NCBI RefSeq assembly: GCF_000219625.1
Contig: NC_018217.1
Location: 496,001 to 560,000 of the forward strand
Length of the DNA stretch: 64,000 nt
Direction of reading: 5' to 3'
Source of the DNA: Zymoseptoria tritici IPO323
Lineage: Eukaryota > Ascomycota > Dothideomycetes > Mycosphaerellales > Mycosphaerellaceae
A program made the position numbers and the translations under genes. The notes under the pieces are model-generated. The model had not been told where the DNA came from. It did not search any database and worked only from the letters and a program-made list of their open reading frames with translations. Shown here piece after piece: positions 8,219 through 17,749 of the stretch; the stretch's first letter is position 1; every line of letters begins with the position of its first letter.

Positions 8219-10978
8219 ATGCAACCGCGCTCGAAAGCGCCTCGGACCATGGCTTCACGAAGTCTTCAAGCCGCTCGAGCACTTGTGCAGCCGCTACCGC
8301 TTGCGCAGCCGACGATCTTTGGCGAAGACAGTCCATCCGCGAAAGCTCTGATCGAAGGCCACGTTGTCAGTGGCTGGCTAGATAGTCTGGAGTCCAATGC
8401 TTTGATCTACCAGAATGAGCAGGAGTGTCTCGAAGCAGGCACGCTCTATGACGGGCCGGCAAGAGGAGACTTCCGCGAGTATGTCGCAACACCAGATAAT
8501 CCTGATCTCAGGGCGTACATCAGAAAGCTCGAGCGACAGGCGGAGAAGGCAGAACGAGAGGCGGAAACCGAGGCGCAGCGTGCTCATGAAGATGAGTTGT
8601 CATTGACGCAAGCAGCTCGTTTTCCCAGCGACGAAGAGAGGCACGATAACGACGCGACGGACCAGCAATCGGAGGAGGAAGAGGAGAAGAAGGAGGACGA
8701 GGAGGAGGAGGAGGAGGACGAGGAGGACGAGGAGGAGGAGGAGGAGGAGACTAGGCAGCCCGCGCGCAACGCAGGGCAGGGCGCAACTCCTGCTGGAGGG
8801 AACGAGCCGCTCAAAGATGCAAAACCCGAGAAGAAGGAGCTCATAGAACTCACCTTCGAAATGGACCAAGCGTTGCGCCGTCATCTGCTCAAGGCTCGAC
8901 CTCTCATCAGGGCTGGCATCGAAAATGCCGAATCGAACGACCGATCCGGACCTTACGCACTACCTCCAAACAAGCCGGTCGAAGGCTTCCGAGATGTCGA
9001 ATTCAGACTGACGGCCATGCAACGAGATGGCGTCGGTCGGTACAAGCGCAATGTCGAGCTGTATGGCGCAGCGCTCATCGCGGACGAGATGGGACTGGGA
9101 AAGACGGCCATCACGGTGGTGCACATCCAGTTGGAGGTCAACGCAGCTCGTCAGCGGGGTGACTTCCCTCTCTATGCAGTGATTGTGCCCAAGGGCCTTG
9201 TTTCGAACTGGCTGAAGGAGCTCAATCGATCCAAAACGCTCCGCTTCTGCGACTTCTCCACCAAGCGTCACATGTCGGTCGCAGATCTCCATACTCAGTA
9301 CGACGTGCTGGTCATTCCTAGTGGCTTGCTTTCTGGTGCGTATTCCAATATCCTCGAGCAGTACGTGTACCGTCACGCAGTACGAGAAGGTCACAAAGAA
9401 CGTCTGGACAACCTCCTCAGCCGGCAGCCCGTTCCTCTGACCTTTGAAGACCGCGGACATCTCGACTACGTGCTCTTTGGCTGCGAATTTGCTGAAGTGA
9501 TCATCGACGAGGCTCAATCGATCAAGAATGGCAAGACGATGCTGGCGCGTGCGATGCGCTCGATGAAAGCCAAGGCGCGCGTTGCAATTACCGGAACTCC
9601 GTTGCAAAACGTAGTCAAGGAATTTGGTGCCATGCTTCTGTTCCTCAACATCGAGCCCTTTGGAGATCCGGCCACATTCACAGCAGCGTTCACTCGCAAG
9701 AGGACGACGGGCAATCTCAACCCCGACACCAAACAGACCGCCATGCACAACGATGCTATACTCTGCGCAATCCGTTCCGCCGTCACCATTCGGAGAAACA
9801 AAGTCCAACTCTTTGATGGCGAATCCATGATGGAAATTCCCGACTTCAAGATCGAAGTGTGTCGTGTCAACCTCAGCCCGAAGAATGTATTGTTCCAGGC
9901 AAAGACTCGCGATTTGTGGGATGAAGAATGGCTGGCAAAGCTGGAGCAGCAGGAACAAGAGCGGATTGAAGATGAGAGAGAGCCGGAATCGGACGAGGAT
10001 ATTTTGCCACAGCGTGATCACAGCGAGGTGCTGATCGACATATTGGATGCGAGGCGAAATGTGATCCACGAGGAGCTCGTAAAGGCTGACTACGATGGAC
10101 TCGAGGGTGTTGACAACGAAGATGGCGAGCCATCTGCTAAGCGTGCAAAGCTCAACAACAAGCAGAAGACCGCGCTTTCCAAGGACATGGAGAAATGGAC
10201 CGAGCATCGCAGAACCTTTCTGGCCCCGTTTCAAGCCGACCCAGACGCCTGGGAGTCGGACCGTACCGTGGCCGTCGTCGAACTGATTGAGAAGCGGCTC
10301 GCACATCACGCCGAGGAGGCTTCGAAACACCCCACTGTCGCAGCGAAGAACAGGCACCTTGCTACCCACAAGGTGCTCGTGTTTTGCGAGTTCCTCTCAG
10401 CTCTAGACCTCGTCGAGCTTGGCCTCAAGAGCAAGGGCATCAAATCGATGCGGTACGATGGAACGATCCCACCAAAGCGTCGAGACGAAGTTCGCCGCCA
10501 GTTTGAGGAGGAGGGCAAGGACTTCGAGTGCGACGACAACGTTCGGCCGGACGATATCAAGGTTCTTCTCATCACGACCAAGGCTGGGAACGAGGGCATC
10601 AACCTTGTCCATGCATGTGACGTGGTTCTTGTCTCATCGCATTGGAACCCTGCCGTCGAGGACCAGGAAATTGGACGGGCGTTTCGCAAAGGCCAGCTGG
10701 GCGTCGTGACTGTGTTTCGGTTTTACAGTCACGATTCCATTGAGAGGCGGATGCAAAAAAAGCAACACACCAAGCGCAAGGACGTTGCACGGGTCCTTGA
10801 CGACGCGTACGTCCTGAACTTTCAGAAAGAGATCCAATTCGCCGATGAGGAGCAGTTCCTGGAGATGGTATGTGTACCAGCACGGTGTGCGTGTGAGGAT
10901 GAGCAATGCTAACACCCTCAATAGGTTGGTTACAAGCGCTGCGTAGCGGCCGTGGAAAGGGGAGACTTGAAGGTCTGA
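8219..10978 (+). CDS. SNF2-family ATPase/helicase
   Basis: Exons 8219-10867 and 10925-10978 (57-nt intron GTATGT...AATAG) give 900 residues; a second ATG at 8249 is an equally possible start. After an acidic Glu/Asp run (about residues 155-180) the ATPase core follows: motif I DEMGLGKT (near 287), motif Ia IVPKGLVSNW, motif II DEAQ (near 430; most SNF2 proteins have DEAH), motif III TGTPLQN, then the helicase C domain with VLVFCEF, TKAGNEGINL, and motif VI QEIGRAFRKGQ. Family knowledge places such proteins on DNA or chromatin, using ATP to translocate or to evict proteins. The subfamily is not evident; a Rad5/Rad16-like or orphan type is possible, but no RING finger is seen. Confidence 0.88.
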
Positions 10979-11349
10979 TGGAGAATGCACGTGCAGAGAA
11001 CACGGATGGAAGCAAGGTGAATGTCAACGAGCCGCTCGTTGTGTTGACGCCGCATTCCAGATCTCGTTCCATAGTGCCCAGCTTGTAAATGCAAGATAGT
11101 ATGTCGTCCACCCAAAGGATATCCCTCTCGAAAAAAATACAAACAACGAGCCGCTCGTAAATGCAAGGATATTGCTGCCACCGCAAAAAGAATTCGTGCT
11201 CCTCATCTCCATAGCGCTGACTTTGTCTTCTTGGTCTTGAGCGCTTCGTCGCGCTGCCAAAAGGCACTCTCCTCCGGCTCCGGAATTCTCCTGTCATGCA
11301 CGGCCGTCGGGAGCGCAACAACAACGAGTCTTGGTAGTTGTCCTGGCTC
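10979..11349. other. Intergenic, two copies of the AACGAGC-S-GCTCGTT palindrome
   Basis: This short stretch separates the SNF2 stop from the convergent gene. It holds the near-palindrome at 11026-11040 and again at 11145-11158. No gene is seen. Confidence 0.6.
11017..11060 (+). repeat. Introner-like segment in the SNF2 3' region
   Basis: A 44-nt segment runs from GTGAAT to TTCCAG with a complete AACGAGCCGCTCGTT (11026-11040) and a GTGTTGAC branch-like site. It lies just after the SNF2 stop codon, so it could be a 3' UTR intron or an unspliced relic. Confidence 0.4.
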
Positions 11350-12665
11350 CTAGCGCAGGCACAACGAGCAAGAGTTCGTGCATGTCTGGCACGCTTCATG
11401 ATGATGACCATGCTCATCATCTTTCGACCACTTAAAGTTGGTCTGCTTGGTGATGATTCGTTTGACGACACAGCGATCGGTAAACGACATGGCTTTCCAG
11501 TCGGGGTTTGCAACATCGAGCGCCCTGATCAGTCTGTAGACGCTTGCTAGTACGCTGCGCGGCAAATTTGCCGACGACACTTCCACTTGGACGCCGTCTT
11601 TGTTGTAGTAGCGTCCGACGATGGGTGCGGTAAAGCCTGATGGCTGATTGTCGAGCGGTGCAACCTATCACATTAGCAACGAGCGCCTCATGCTCGGTTG
11701 AGCGAAGGATACTTACCTGAGTGTGCGAGAGGTCCGAAGGCGGTGAGGGCAAGACCTGTGTGTATCAGTAACGAGCGCCTCGTTTGGAGAACGGAGTGCA
11801 ACGCTCACTCGGGCAGATGCGTCCTGACGGCACGGCTGTTGGGTGGGTGGTGCAGCCTGTCTTGGTTAATAACGAGCGCCTCGTTTGGAGAGTGGAGTGC
11901 AACGCTCACTCGGGCAGATGCACCCTGACGGGACGGCTGTTGAGTGGGAGGTGCAGCCTGTCTTGGTCAGCAACGAGCGCCTCGTTTGGAGAGTGGAGTG
12001 CAATACTCACCCGGGAAATTGGGCCCTGATGGGATCTCAAGCGCTGAGGTGAAGAAGGCTATCACGTTAGCGACGAGCAGCTCAACTTGAAGGGCGCGAA
12101 GGAGGCTTACCTGCGTGGACTCGCTGTAGGGTGATAGCTGCTGCGTCGAGTTAGCAACGAGCGGCTTGTTCATGAGGGCGCGGAGCAGGCTCACCTGGGA
12201 AGACGAGGCTCTCTGATCACGGTTGGAAGGGTTAGATGAGCCGGTGGATTTCAACGAGGGCTGTCTTGGTCAGCAGATGGCTGTGCCGAAGGCGGAGAGA
12301 AAACGCCTCACTTGGGATTCGAATCCGGGAAAGTCGAACGAGCCGGTCGAAATTGGTGAGAACTGCGTGTCTTGGTATGACGAGCGGCTCGCGTTGTGGT
12401 GAGGTCGCCGCACCTCTGTGGACTGCGCGGCCTGCTTTGGTGTATGAGTTCAATGTTCATTCTGCTGCGGTGCAATATCTTGTGAGCTTACCTCGCTCGT
12501 TCTGTGTCTCTTGGACACATCGTGTTCGAGGCGGTCGCCCGCTCGCTTCGTCCCCTTGGTCGTCTTTCGCGGTGGTCTGAGCGTTTTGCTGACCTTGTCG
12601 ATCAGCGTGCGGAGCTTGCCGCTGCGTCGGTCGTATTCAGCCTCGTATTCCTCGTATCGAGCCAT
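11350..12665 (-). CDS. Hypothetical protein, ten exons separated by near-repeated short introns
   Basis: Exons in transcript order are 12492-12665, 12414-12431, 12312-12362, 12195-12260, 12111-12140, 12011-12058, 11910-11957, 11809-11856, 11717-11755 and 11350-11664. They give 278 residues. All nine introns (51-60 nt) are phase 0 with GT...AG ends, so each internal exon can be skipped or duplicated without breaking the frame. Exon 1 encodes a basic Lys/Arg-rich segment. The internal exons encode short Ser/Pro/Gln-rich pieces; exons 6-8 are each 48 nt and exons 7 and 8 encode AAPPTQQP(S/C)RQ(G/D)ASAR. Exon 10 encodes about 105 residues that look folded (VGRYYNKDG...), ending in a Cys/His-rich tail. 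No known domain is recognised. Splicing is inferred and has not been observed. Confidence 0.65.
11756..12058 (-). repeat. Tandem array of three 101-bp intron+exon units
   Basis: Three consecutive units (11958-12058, 11857-11957, 11756-11856) each consist of a 48-nt exon and a 53-nt intron. The introns share about 30 nt of nearly identical 5' sequence (GTGAGYRTTGCACTCC...) and the palindrome half-sites GAGGCGCTCGTT followed by a branch-like TGAC, TAAC or TGAT and AG. The two downstream units are the most alike. Confidence 0.75.
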
Positions 12666-13399
12666 GTTGTTTGTGGTGATGGAATGAGTCGTGTAGGGTC
12701 GATGAAGATGATGTTGAAGGAGAGAAGAGGATGGGAAATGGGAAATGTGAAATGGCTTACCTGGAATTTCCGTACCTTCCACACGATACAGCGTGTCGCA
12801 CCTTCCCAAGCGTGAGGCCCAAATCCAGGCCGCTCGGCGTTCTCCTGCAAAGTCGCAATATGTCTCCCGCCCGCATCGACGACACCGTCACCCACATCAC
12901 AACAACCACCTCCTTCACACGCCGTGATCCTCCATTGCCGCCAATTCGAGTCGCTCGTTCCTTTGGCCCTCGATTGATAATACCAGCGACCTGCCTTCAC
13001 CGTCCGCTGGTGTACTTCACCACTGGCCGGTCCGACAAATTCGAGCCGCTCGCTTTTCACTCTCCGTCTCGCTGCTCTTCACCATCCTATCAAGGACGAG
13101 ATCAAGCCGCGTGAGCTGCCTTCACCGCCTGGGCTACCTTCGCGTCCTGCGGGCAGAGTCGCAGACTGGCCACCCAGCGCAGTCGGCTTGCCTTTGTATT
13201 TTCCACCACCCACTGACCGCATCGAGCGCCGCGTCTGCGCCATCACCTTTGCATCTAGTGTACCACGTGCACGCGTCCACCACCACACACGACACGGCGT
13301 ACGATCGAGCCGCGCGAATCTCCTTCACCTCCTCTATCACCGAATCTCCATCACCGAAGAGCCTTCGAGCGGCCCGCTTCTACCGCAATTCCATCCACC
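12666..13399. promoter_or_regulatory. Divergent intergenic region
   Basis: It lies between the start of the multi-intron gene (minus strand) and the large coiled-coil gene (plus strand). Part of the palindrome occurs at 13043-13052 (GAGCCGCTCG) with weaker relatives nearby. The coiled-coil start has a good context (CCACC before ATG at 13400). I see no TATA box. Confidence 0.45.
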
Positions 13400-16300
13400 A
13401 TGCCACCTAAGCAACAGACCTCGATCAAAGCGGCCTTCGTCCGGCGGAATGCTCAGGCACTCACAATCCAGCACTTCATGTCCGAATCCGCGGTAGAGCA
13501 ATATAAAGACGAGGTCTTCGATCGCGATCGAGCCGACATCTCTCGCACGCTCCAAGAGGCCGAGAAACACCAAGGGAGGAAAGCGCGGCTGTTGGCACTG
13601 TTGGTTCATGCAAAGGACGAGAGGCTCGCCGAAGCGCCTGCTCTAAAAGCAAAGTCCACAGAGGAGGTTAACAACGCTCTCGCTCCACTTCGGAAGTGGG
13701 TGCTGGACGATGCACGCGAAGAGCTGGACAAGGTGAAAAAGGAGCTGCGCGAGGCAACGGCAGCCAACAACACTCTTACGACCAACAACAACCAGCACGA
13801 AAAAGATTTGAAGCGGATCCGTCGAGAGAGGTCCACTTACAAAAAAGAGCGAGACGACTTTGAGAAGGAGTGCGAAAAGCTCACGCGGGAGCGGGATGAC
13901 GCGCGTGCCAAGGTCACCAGCGGAGACAAGCACACCTCGGAACTGGCAGCTCGGAAAGCTACCAACGAGCAGCTTGTACGAGAGAAGCAGGATCTGGTCA
14001 AGAAGCTCCAAACCGCCGATGATGAAGTCAAGCGTCTCACAGAGCGGGAGCAAGGGCTCGAGGAGGAGCTGGAAACCTCCATCGGTTGGAACGAGCCGCT
14101 CAGAGAGGCAAAGAACAGCCTTGCAACGCAACTCACTGCCAGCGCCATTGAAAATCGCCAGCTACAGGAGAAGAATGACAAGCTCGGCGATAAGAACAAG
14201 CGCCTCGCGTCGAACTACACCATCGTCTTTCGTCGATTCATCGAGCTTGCCGCCAACAGTAGAGCCGCTCGTCGTGAAGTTGTAAGTCTCCGAAGCGAAG
14301 TCGTTCGCCTGGTGTCCGTAAACAGGCAGGCCGCAGATGCACGCACGAAGCTGGAGGCTCGAATTGAGATTGTCAAGCAGATCAGTCTTGAGAATCGTGT
14401 TCGCTGGCAACTGGCAAATAATTTGAAACGACAAGAGCAAGGGCAGTGGCAGCAGAATGCGAAGAGACTGGAAGGCGAGATCCTGGACACCACAGCCCGA
14501 TGTGCGCAGCTCGAGGATGAAAACGAGCGGCTCGTTCGTGAGAATCGGCAAGCGGAAGACTCGTCAAGGAGGCGTCTGGCTGGAAAGGAAGCAACGATCT
14601 CCCTCCTTCACTTCATTCAAGAAAATGACACCAACCGGCTCGCTCGTGCTCGTACAGCGCTCATCACCACTCGCCGCAAGCTACACGCTATGGATGCGAG
14701 TCACAGTGCTGTTGCGAAGTCTTATCAAGCGCTGCGCAAGGTCCACGGCGCAATGGCCAAGCGTGTTCGTCTCACCCACGCTGCAACGGCCAAGCACACT
14801 CGAAAGATGCAGTCTCGCCGACAGGTGCTTGTTCGCCGCATCGATTCCTTGACCGCCTCTGCGAACGCTCGCGAGCGTTTGGTAAGCAGGCTTCAGGCGG
14901 CGGCAGCCCAGCACACTGACCAGATCTCCTCCATCTTCGATGGGCAAGGCCTCGTCGAAGCCGAGCTACGCACTAAGACCGAGGAGCTGAACGCCGTCAT
15001 CGACGCAAAAGAGCAGGTTGATGCGGAGGTCAATGAGGTCAAGGAGGCCAGCGAGTTGCTCGGGTTGGAGACGGGCAGGCTTGAAGCGAAGAACGGCAAG
15101 CTCCTCATTTGCCTCGCCTTGGGTCTCACAATGGCCCGCTTGTTCATCCGCTGGCATCGTCAACGCATCGGTCATCTCAACGGGCAGGTTGCGAACCTCA
15201 ATGGGCGTCTCGATACCCTCACGAACGCCAACGGAGGCCTCCTTCTGAGCTTGAACAGCAGCAGAATACTCGCCAACTGGCATCGACTTGTCATCGCTTC
15301 GATGAGACAGACCAGCATTGCCCGTGCGGGTCAAATTACAACCCTGAACGCGCAGATTACCAATTTGAACGGGCAGGTCGTCAACCTCAACGGGCAGGTC
15401 CAAGTCCTCACGACGACCAACGCTGGATTACATGCGAGCCTGGCGAGCAGCAGAGTCCTTACCAGCTGGCATCGATTGATCATCTCCTCGACGAGACGCA
15501 CGAATGTGGCTCTTGCTGGTCAGATTACAGGCCTCAACGAGCGGCTCACGAGCAGCAGAGTCCTCACCAGCTGGCATCGATTGATCATCTCCTCGACGAG
15601 ACGCACGAATGTGGCTCTTGCTGGTCAAATTACAAGCCTCAACGGGCAGCTCGCGAGCAGCAGAGTCCTCACCAGCTGGCATCGATTGATCATCTCCTCG
15701 ACGAGACGCACGAATGTGGCTCTTGCCGGTCAAATTACAAGCCTCAACGGGCAGCTCGCAAGCCTCACCGGACAAGTACAGAACCTGAGCACTGTCAACG
15801 CGGGGCTTGTTGTCAATCTGCGGACGAGCAGTGTGATTTCTCAATGGCGCCGTGTCGTTGCCATGTCACTCGACCATGCCAACGCCGGGCTTCTTGCCGA
15901 TCTGCAGACGAGTAGGACGATCTCTCAATGGCGCCGCGTCGTTGTAATGTCGACGATCAATGCCAATTCCACCCTTGCCGGTCAGGCTACCAATCTCAAC
16001 ACGCAAGTCACCAATCTCAACACGCAAATCACCAATCTTAGCGGGCAAGTCACTGACCTCAGCGGACAAGTACGCAACTTGACCACCGTCAACGTCGGGC
16101 TTGTTGCGAGTGTACGAACTAGCAGGGCGATTGCTCAATGGCGTCGTGTCGTTGTCCTTTCGATGAGCCAGGCCGCCGCCGCCCGTGCTACTCGGATCAC
16201 GAATCTCACCACCCACAACGACACACTCCTCGCTTCCAACACCTCTCTGAGCACGAATGTGAGCAACGGCAAGCTGCTCGTTCTCCTACTCCGCTGCAGC

Positions 16301-17749
16301 ACATCGCGCCTAAGATCTGAGCTCGCTGATGCGAGGGCCTCATCTAATGACAAGGACATTTTCGTCGCTGCATTTGGCGAGCTCATATGCGAGTTTGTTG
16401 GCATGCCCCACGTTACCGCCCTCACTCTTTCCGACACCGTGGCCCTCGCGAATCTCATTCGACAGGTCATTGCTGGACTGCATACTCGAGCCGAAACTGC
16501 CGAGACCCTTGCCAACACTCGTAACGGGCGGATTGCCGAACTGGAGCATCAAGTGCAGAACATGACCACCGAATCCCGGACCACGGCGAACGACATGGTG
16601 GCACGGTATCGCGAAGGCATCAGCTCGAAGCACACGTATTTCGAGAACATCATCACCAATATGGAGCGACGATTTCGGCATCTCCGGAACAGACTGGGCG
16701 TTCCGACACAGCTCTTCTTAGCGGTCGTGGCGCAGATGACGGTGAAGCTCGCCATCAAGGACCGCCAATTGCAGCGAGCCGCTCGTCAAGCGCAAGTGTC
16801 CTCCCGGCGACACGCTACTGCTATGGCTTCGACCGTTCCGCGCGTCCTCTATGACACCGCCATCTCCCAGCTCACTGTCCAGTTGGCCATTAAAGACAAC
16901 CAGTTGGGACGAGCCGCTCGTGAAGCGCAGCTGGCCTTGCAACAACACACCTCCGCATTGGCTGCCACCATCTCACACACCCGCCACGCTGCTGCGATGG
17001 CTACGACCGTTCCGCGCGTCCTCTATAACACCGCCATCTCCCAACTCACGGTCGAATTGAGAATCAAGGACGAGTGGCGCGTGAATGCCGAGAAGAAGAT
17101 CGCCAGACTGGAGAGGCTCTTAGCATTGCGACTGGATCCCACGACGGTCGTACCCAGAGCATTGTTCAACGCCGTCGTCCGCGAGATAAGCCTCCAGCTG
17201 AGGATGCGGGACGCTCGTTTTAGCAGGCTCGTTCGCCGATACAACCGTCTCGTCTCCCAAAACAATGCGACTGCTATGCGAATGAAGCGTCTGCAGTACC
17301 AAGACGTCTGGCAGCACATGGCGGGGCCTAACCTTCTCCGCGACATCCTCCGCTCGACCCTCCAGCCAGCTCTTTACAATTTCGAGAGGGAAGTCTTCAC
17401 AATAGAGGTCAAGTTGAAACGTGCGGAAGACCAAGCAGAAGGATGGGAGCGTCTCGCGAAGAAGGCGTTCGACGATGTAGACCTGCTCGAGGAGACGTTG
17501 GAGGCAGTGCCCTCGTCGGTGGAGGCTATGCAGGAGGACGTGCGGGCTGCCAAGGCGCTTGTCGAGAAGGAGAGGAAGGCGTATAGTGCGAGGGTGTCGT
17601 CGTTGGAGGAGCAAGTAGAGGACCACAAGGATCAAGCCGCAGGATGGGAGAGGATCGCGATGAAGGCAATGGCAGATGTCGACCTCGCGGAGGAGGCGTT
17701 GGAGGACGTGCAGGAGGTGTTTGGCGAAGAGGAGAGCGATGCGGAGTAA
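13400..17749 (+). CDS. Large coiled-coil protein with internal tandem repeats
   Basis: A single uninterrupted frame encodes 1449 residues. The N-terminus (1-50: KAAFVRRNAQAL...SAVEQY) is non-coil. From about residue 95 to 580 there is a continuous highly charged coiled coil rich in Lys, Glu, Arg and Gln. Between about 590 and 960 lies a repeat family of the type SSR-x-LTSWHRLIISS-x-TN-x-ALAGQIT-x-LN, with three near-identical 35-aa copies and several diverged ones. A second repeat family centred on VPRVLYDTAISQLTVQLAIKD occurs three to four times between about 1100 and 1270. Two more coils close the protein. This is the design of a filamentous scaffold or tether, but no named family is recognised. 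A relic of its N-terminus lies inverted at 22.06-22.29 kb. Confidence 0.8.
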   Translation: MPPKQQTSIKAAFVRRNAQALTIQHFMSESAVEQYKDEVFDRDRADISRTLQEAEKHQGRKARLLALLVHAKDERLAEAPALKAKSTEEVNNALAPLRKWVLDDAREELDKVKKELREATAANNTLTTNNNQHEKDLKRIRRERSTYKKERDDFEKECEKLTRERDDARAKVTSGDKHTSELAARKATNEQLVREKQDLVKKLQTADDEVKRLTEREQGLEEELETSIGWNEPLREAKNSLATQLTASAIENRQLQEKNDKLGDKNKRLASNYTIVFRRFIELAANSRAARREVVSLRSEVVRLVSVNRQAADARTKLEARIEIVKQISLENRVRWQLANNLKRQEQGQWQQNAKRLEGEILDTTARCAQLEDENERLVRENRQAEDSSRRRLAGKEATISLLHFIQENDTNRLARARTALITTRRKLHAMDASHSAVAKSYQALRKVHGAMAKRVRLTHAATAKHTRKMQSRRQVLVRRIDSLTASANARERLVSRLQAAAAQHTDQISSIFDGQGLVEAELRTKTEELNAVIDAKEQVDAEVNEVKEASELLGLETGRLEAKNGKLLICLALGLTMARLFIRWHRQRIGHLNGQVANLNGRLDTLTNANGGLLLSLNSSRILANWHRLVIASMRQTSIARAGQITTLNAQITNLNGQVVNLNGQVQVLTTTNAGLHASLASSRVLTSWHRLIISSTRRTNVALAGQITGLNERLTSSRVLTSWHRLIISSTRRTNVALAGQITSLNGQLASSRVLTSWHRLIISSTRRTNVALAGQITSLNGQLASLTGQVQNLSTVNAGLVVNLRTSSVISQWRRVVAMSLDHANAGLLADLQTSRTISQWRRVVVMSTINANSTLAGQATNLNTQVTNLNTQITNLSGQVTDLSGQVRNLTTVNVGLVASVRTSRAIAQWRRVVVLSMSQAAAARATRITNLTTHNDTLLASNTSLSTNVSNGKLLVLLLRCSTSRLRSELADARASSNDKDIFVAAFGELICEFVGMPHVTALTLSDTVALANLIRQVIAGLHTRAETAETLANTRNGRIAELEHQVQNMTTESRTTANDMVARYREGISSKHTYFENIITNMERRFRHLRNRLGVPTQLFLAVVAQMTVKLAIKDRQLQRAARQAQVSSRRHATAMASTVPRVLYDTAISQLTVQLAIKDNQLGRAAREAQLALQQHTSALAATISHTRHAAAMATTVPRVLYNTAISQLTVELRIKDEWRVNAEKKIARLERLLALRLDPTTVVPRALFNAVVREISLQLRMRDARFSRLVRRYNRLVSQNNATAMRMKRLQYQDVWQHMAGPNLLRDILRSTLQPALYNFEREVFTIEVKLKRAEDQAEGWERLAKKAFDDVDLLEETLEAVPSSVEAMQEDVRAAKALVEKERKAYSARVSSLEEQVEDHKDQAAGWERIAMKAMADVDLAEEALEDVQEVFGEEESDAE
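15446..15760 (+). repeat. Three tandem 105-bp coding repeats
   Basis: Units 15446-15550, 15551-15655 and 15656-15760 are nearly identical and encode 35-aa repeats in the coiled-coil protein. The near identity at the DNA level indicates recent expansion. Confidence 0.9.

Noticed and set aside
12300..12335. tRNA-like TTCGAATCC sequence
   Set aside because: Only the T-arm-like string is present; no acceptor stem or anticodon arm, and it lies in an exon and intron of the repeat-intron gene.
15109..15915. 268-codon ORF in another frame of the coiled-coil gene
   Set aside because: A shadow that stays open because the 105-bp repeats are a multiple of three; no independent support.
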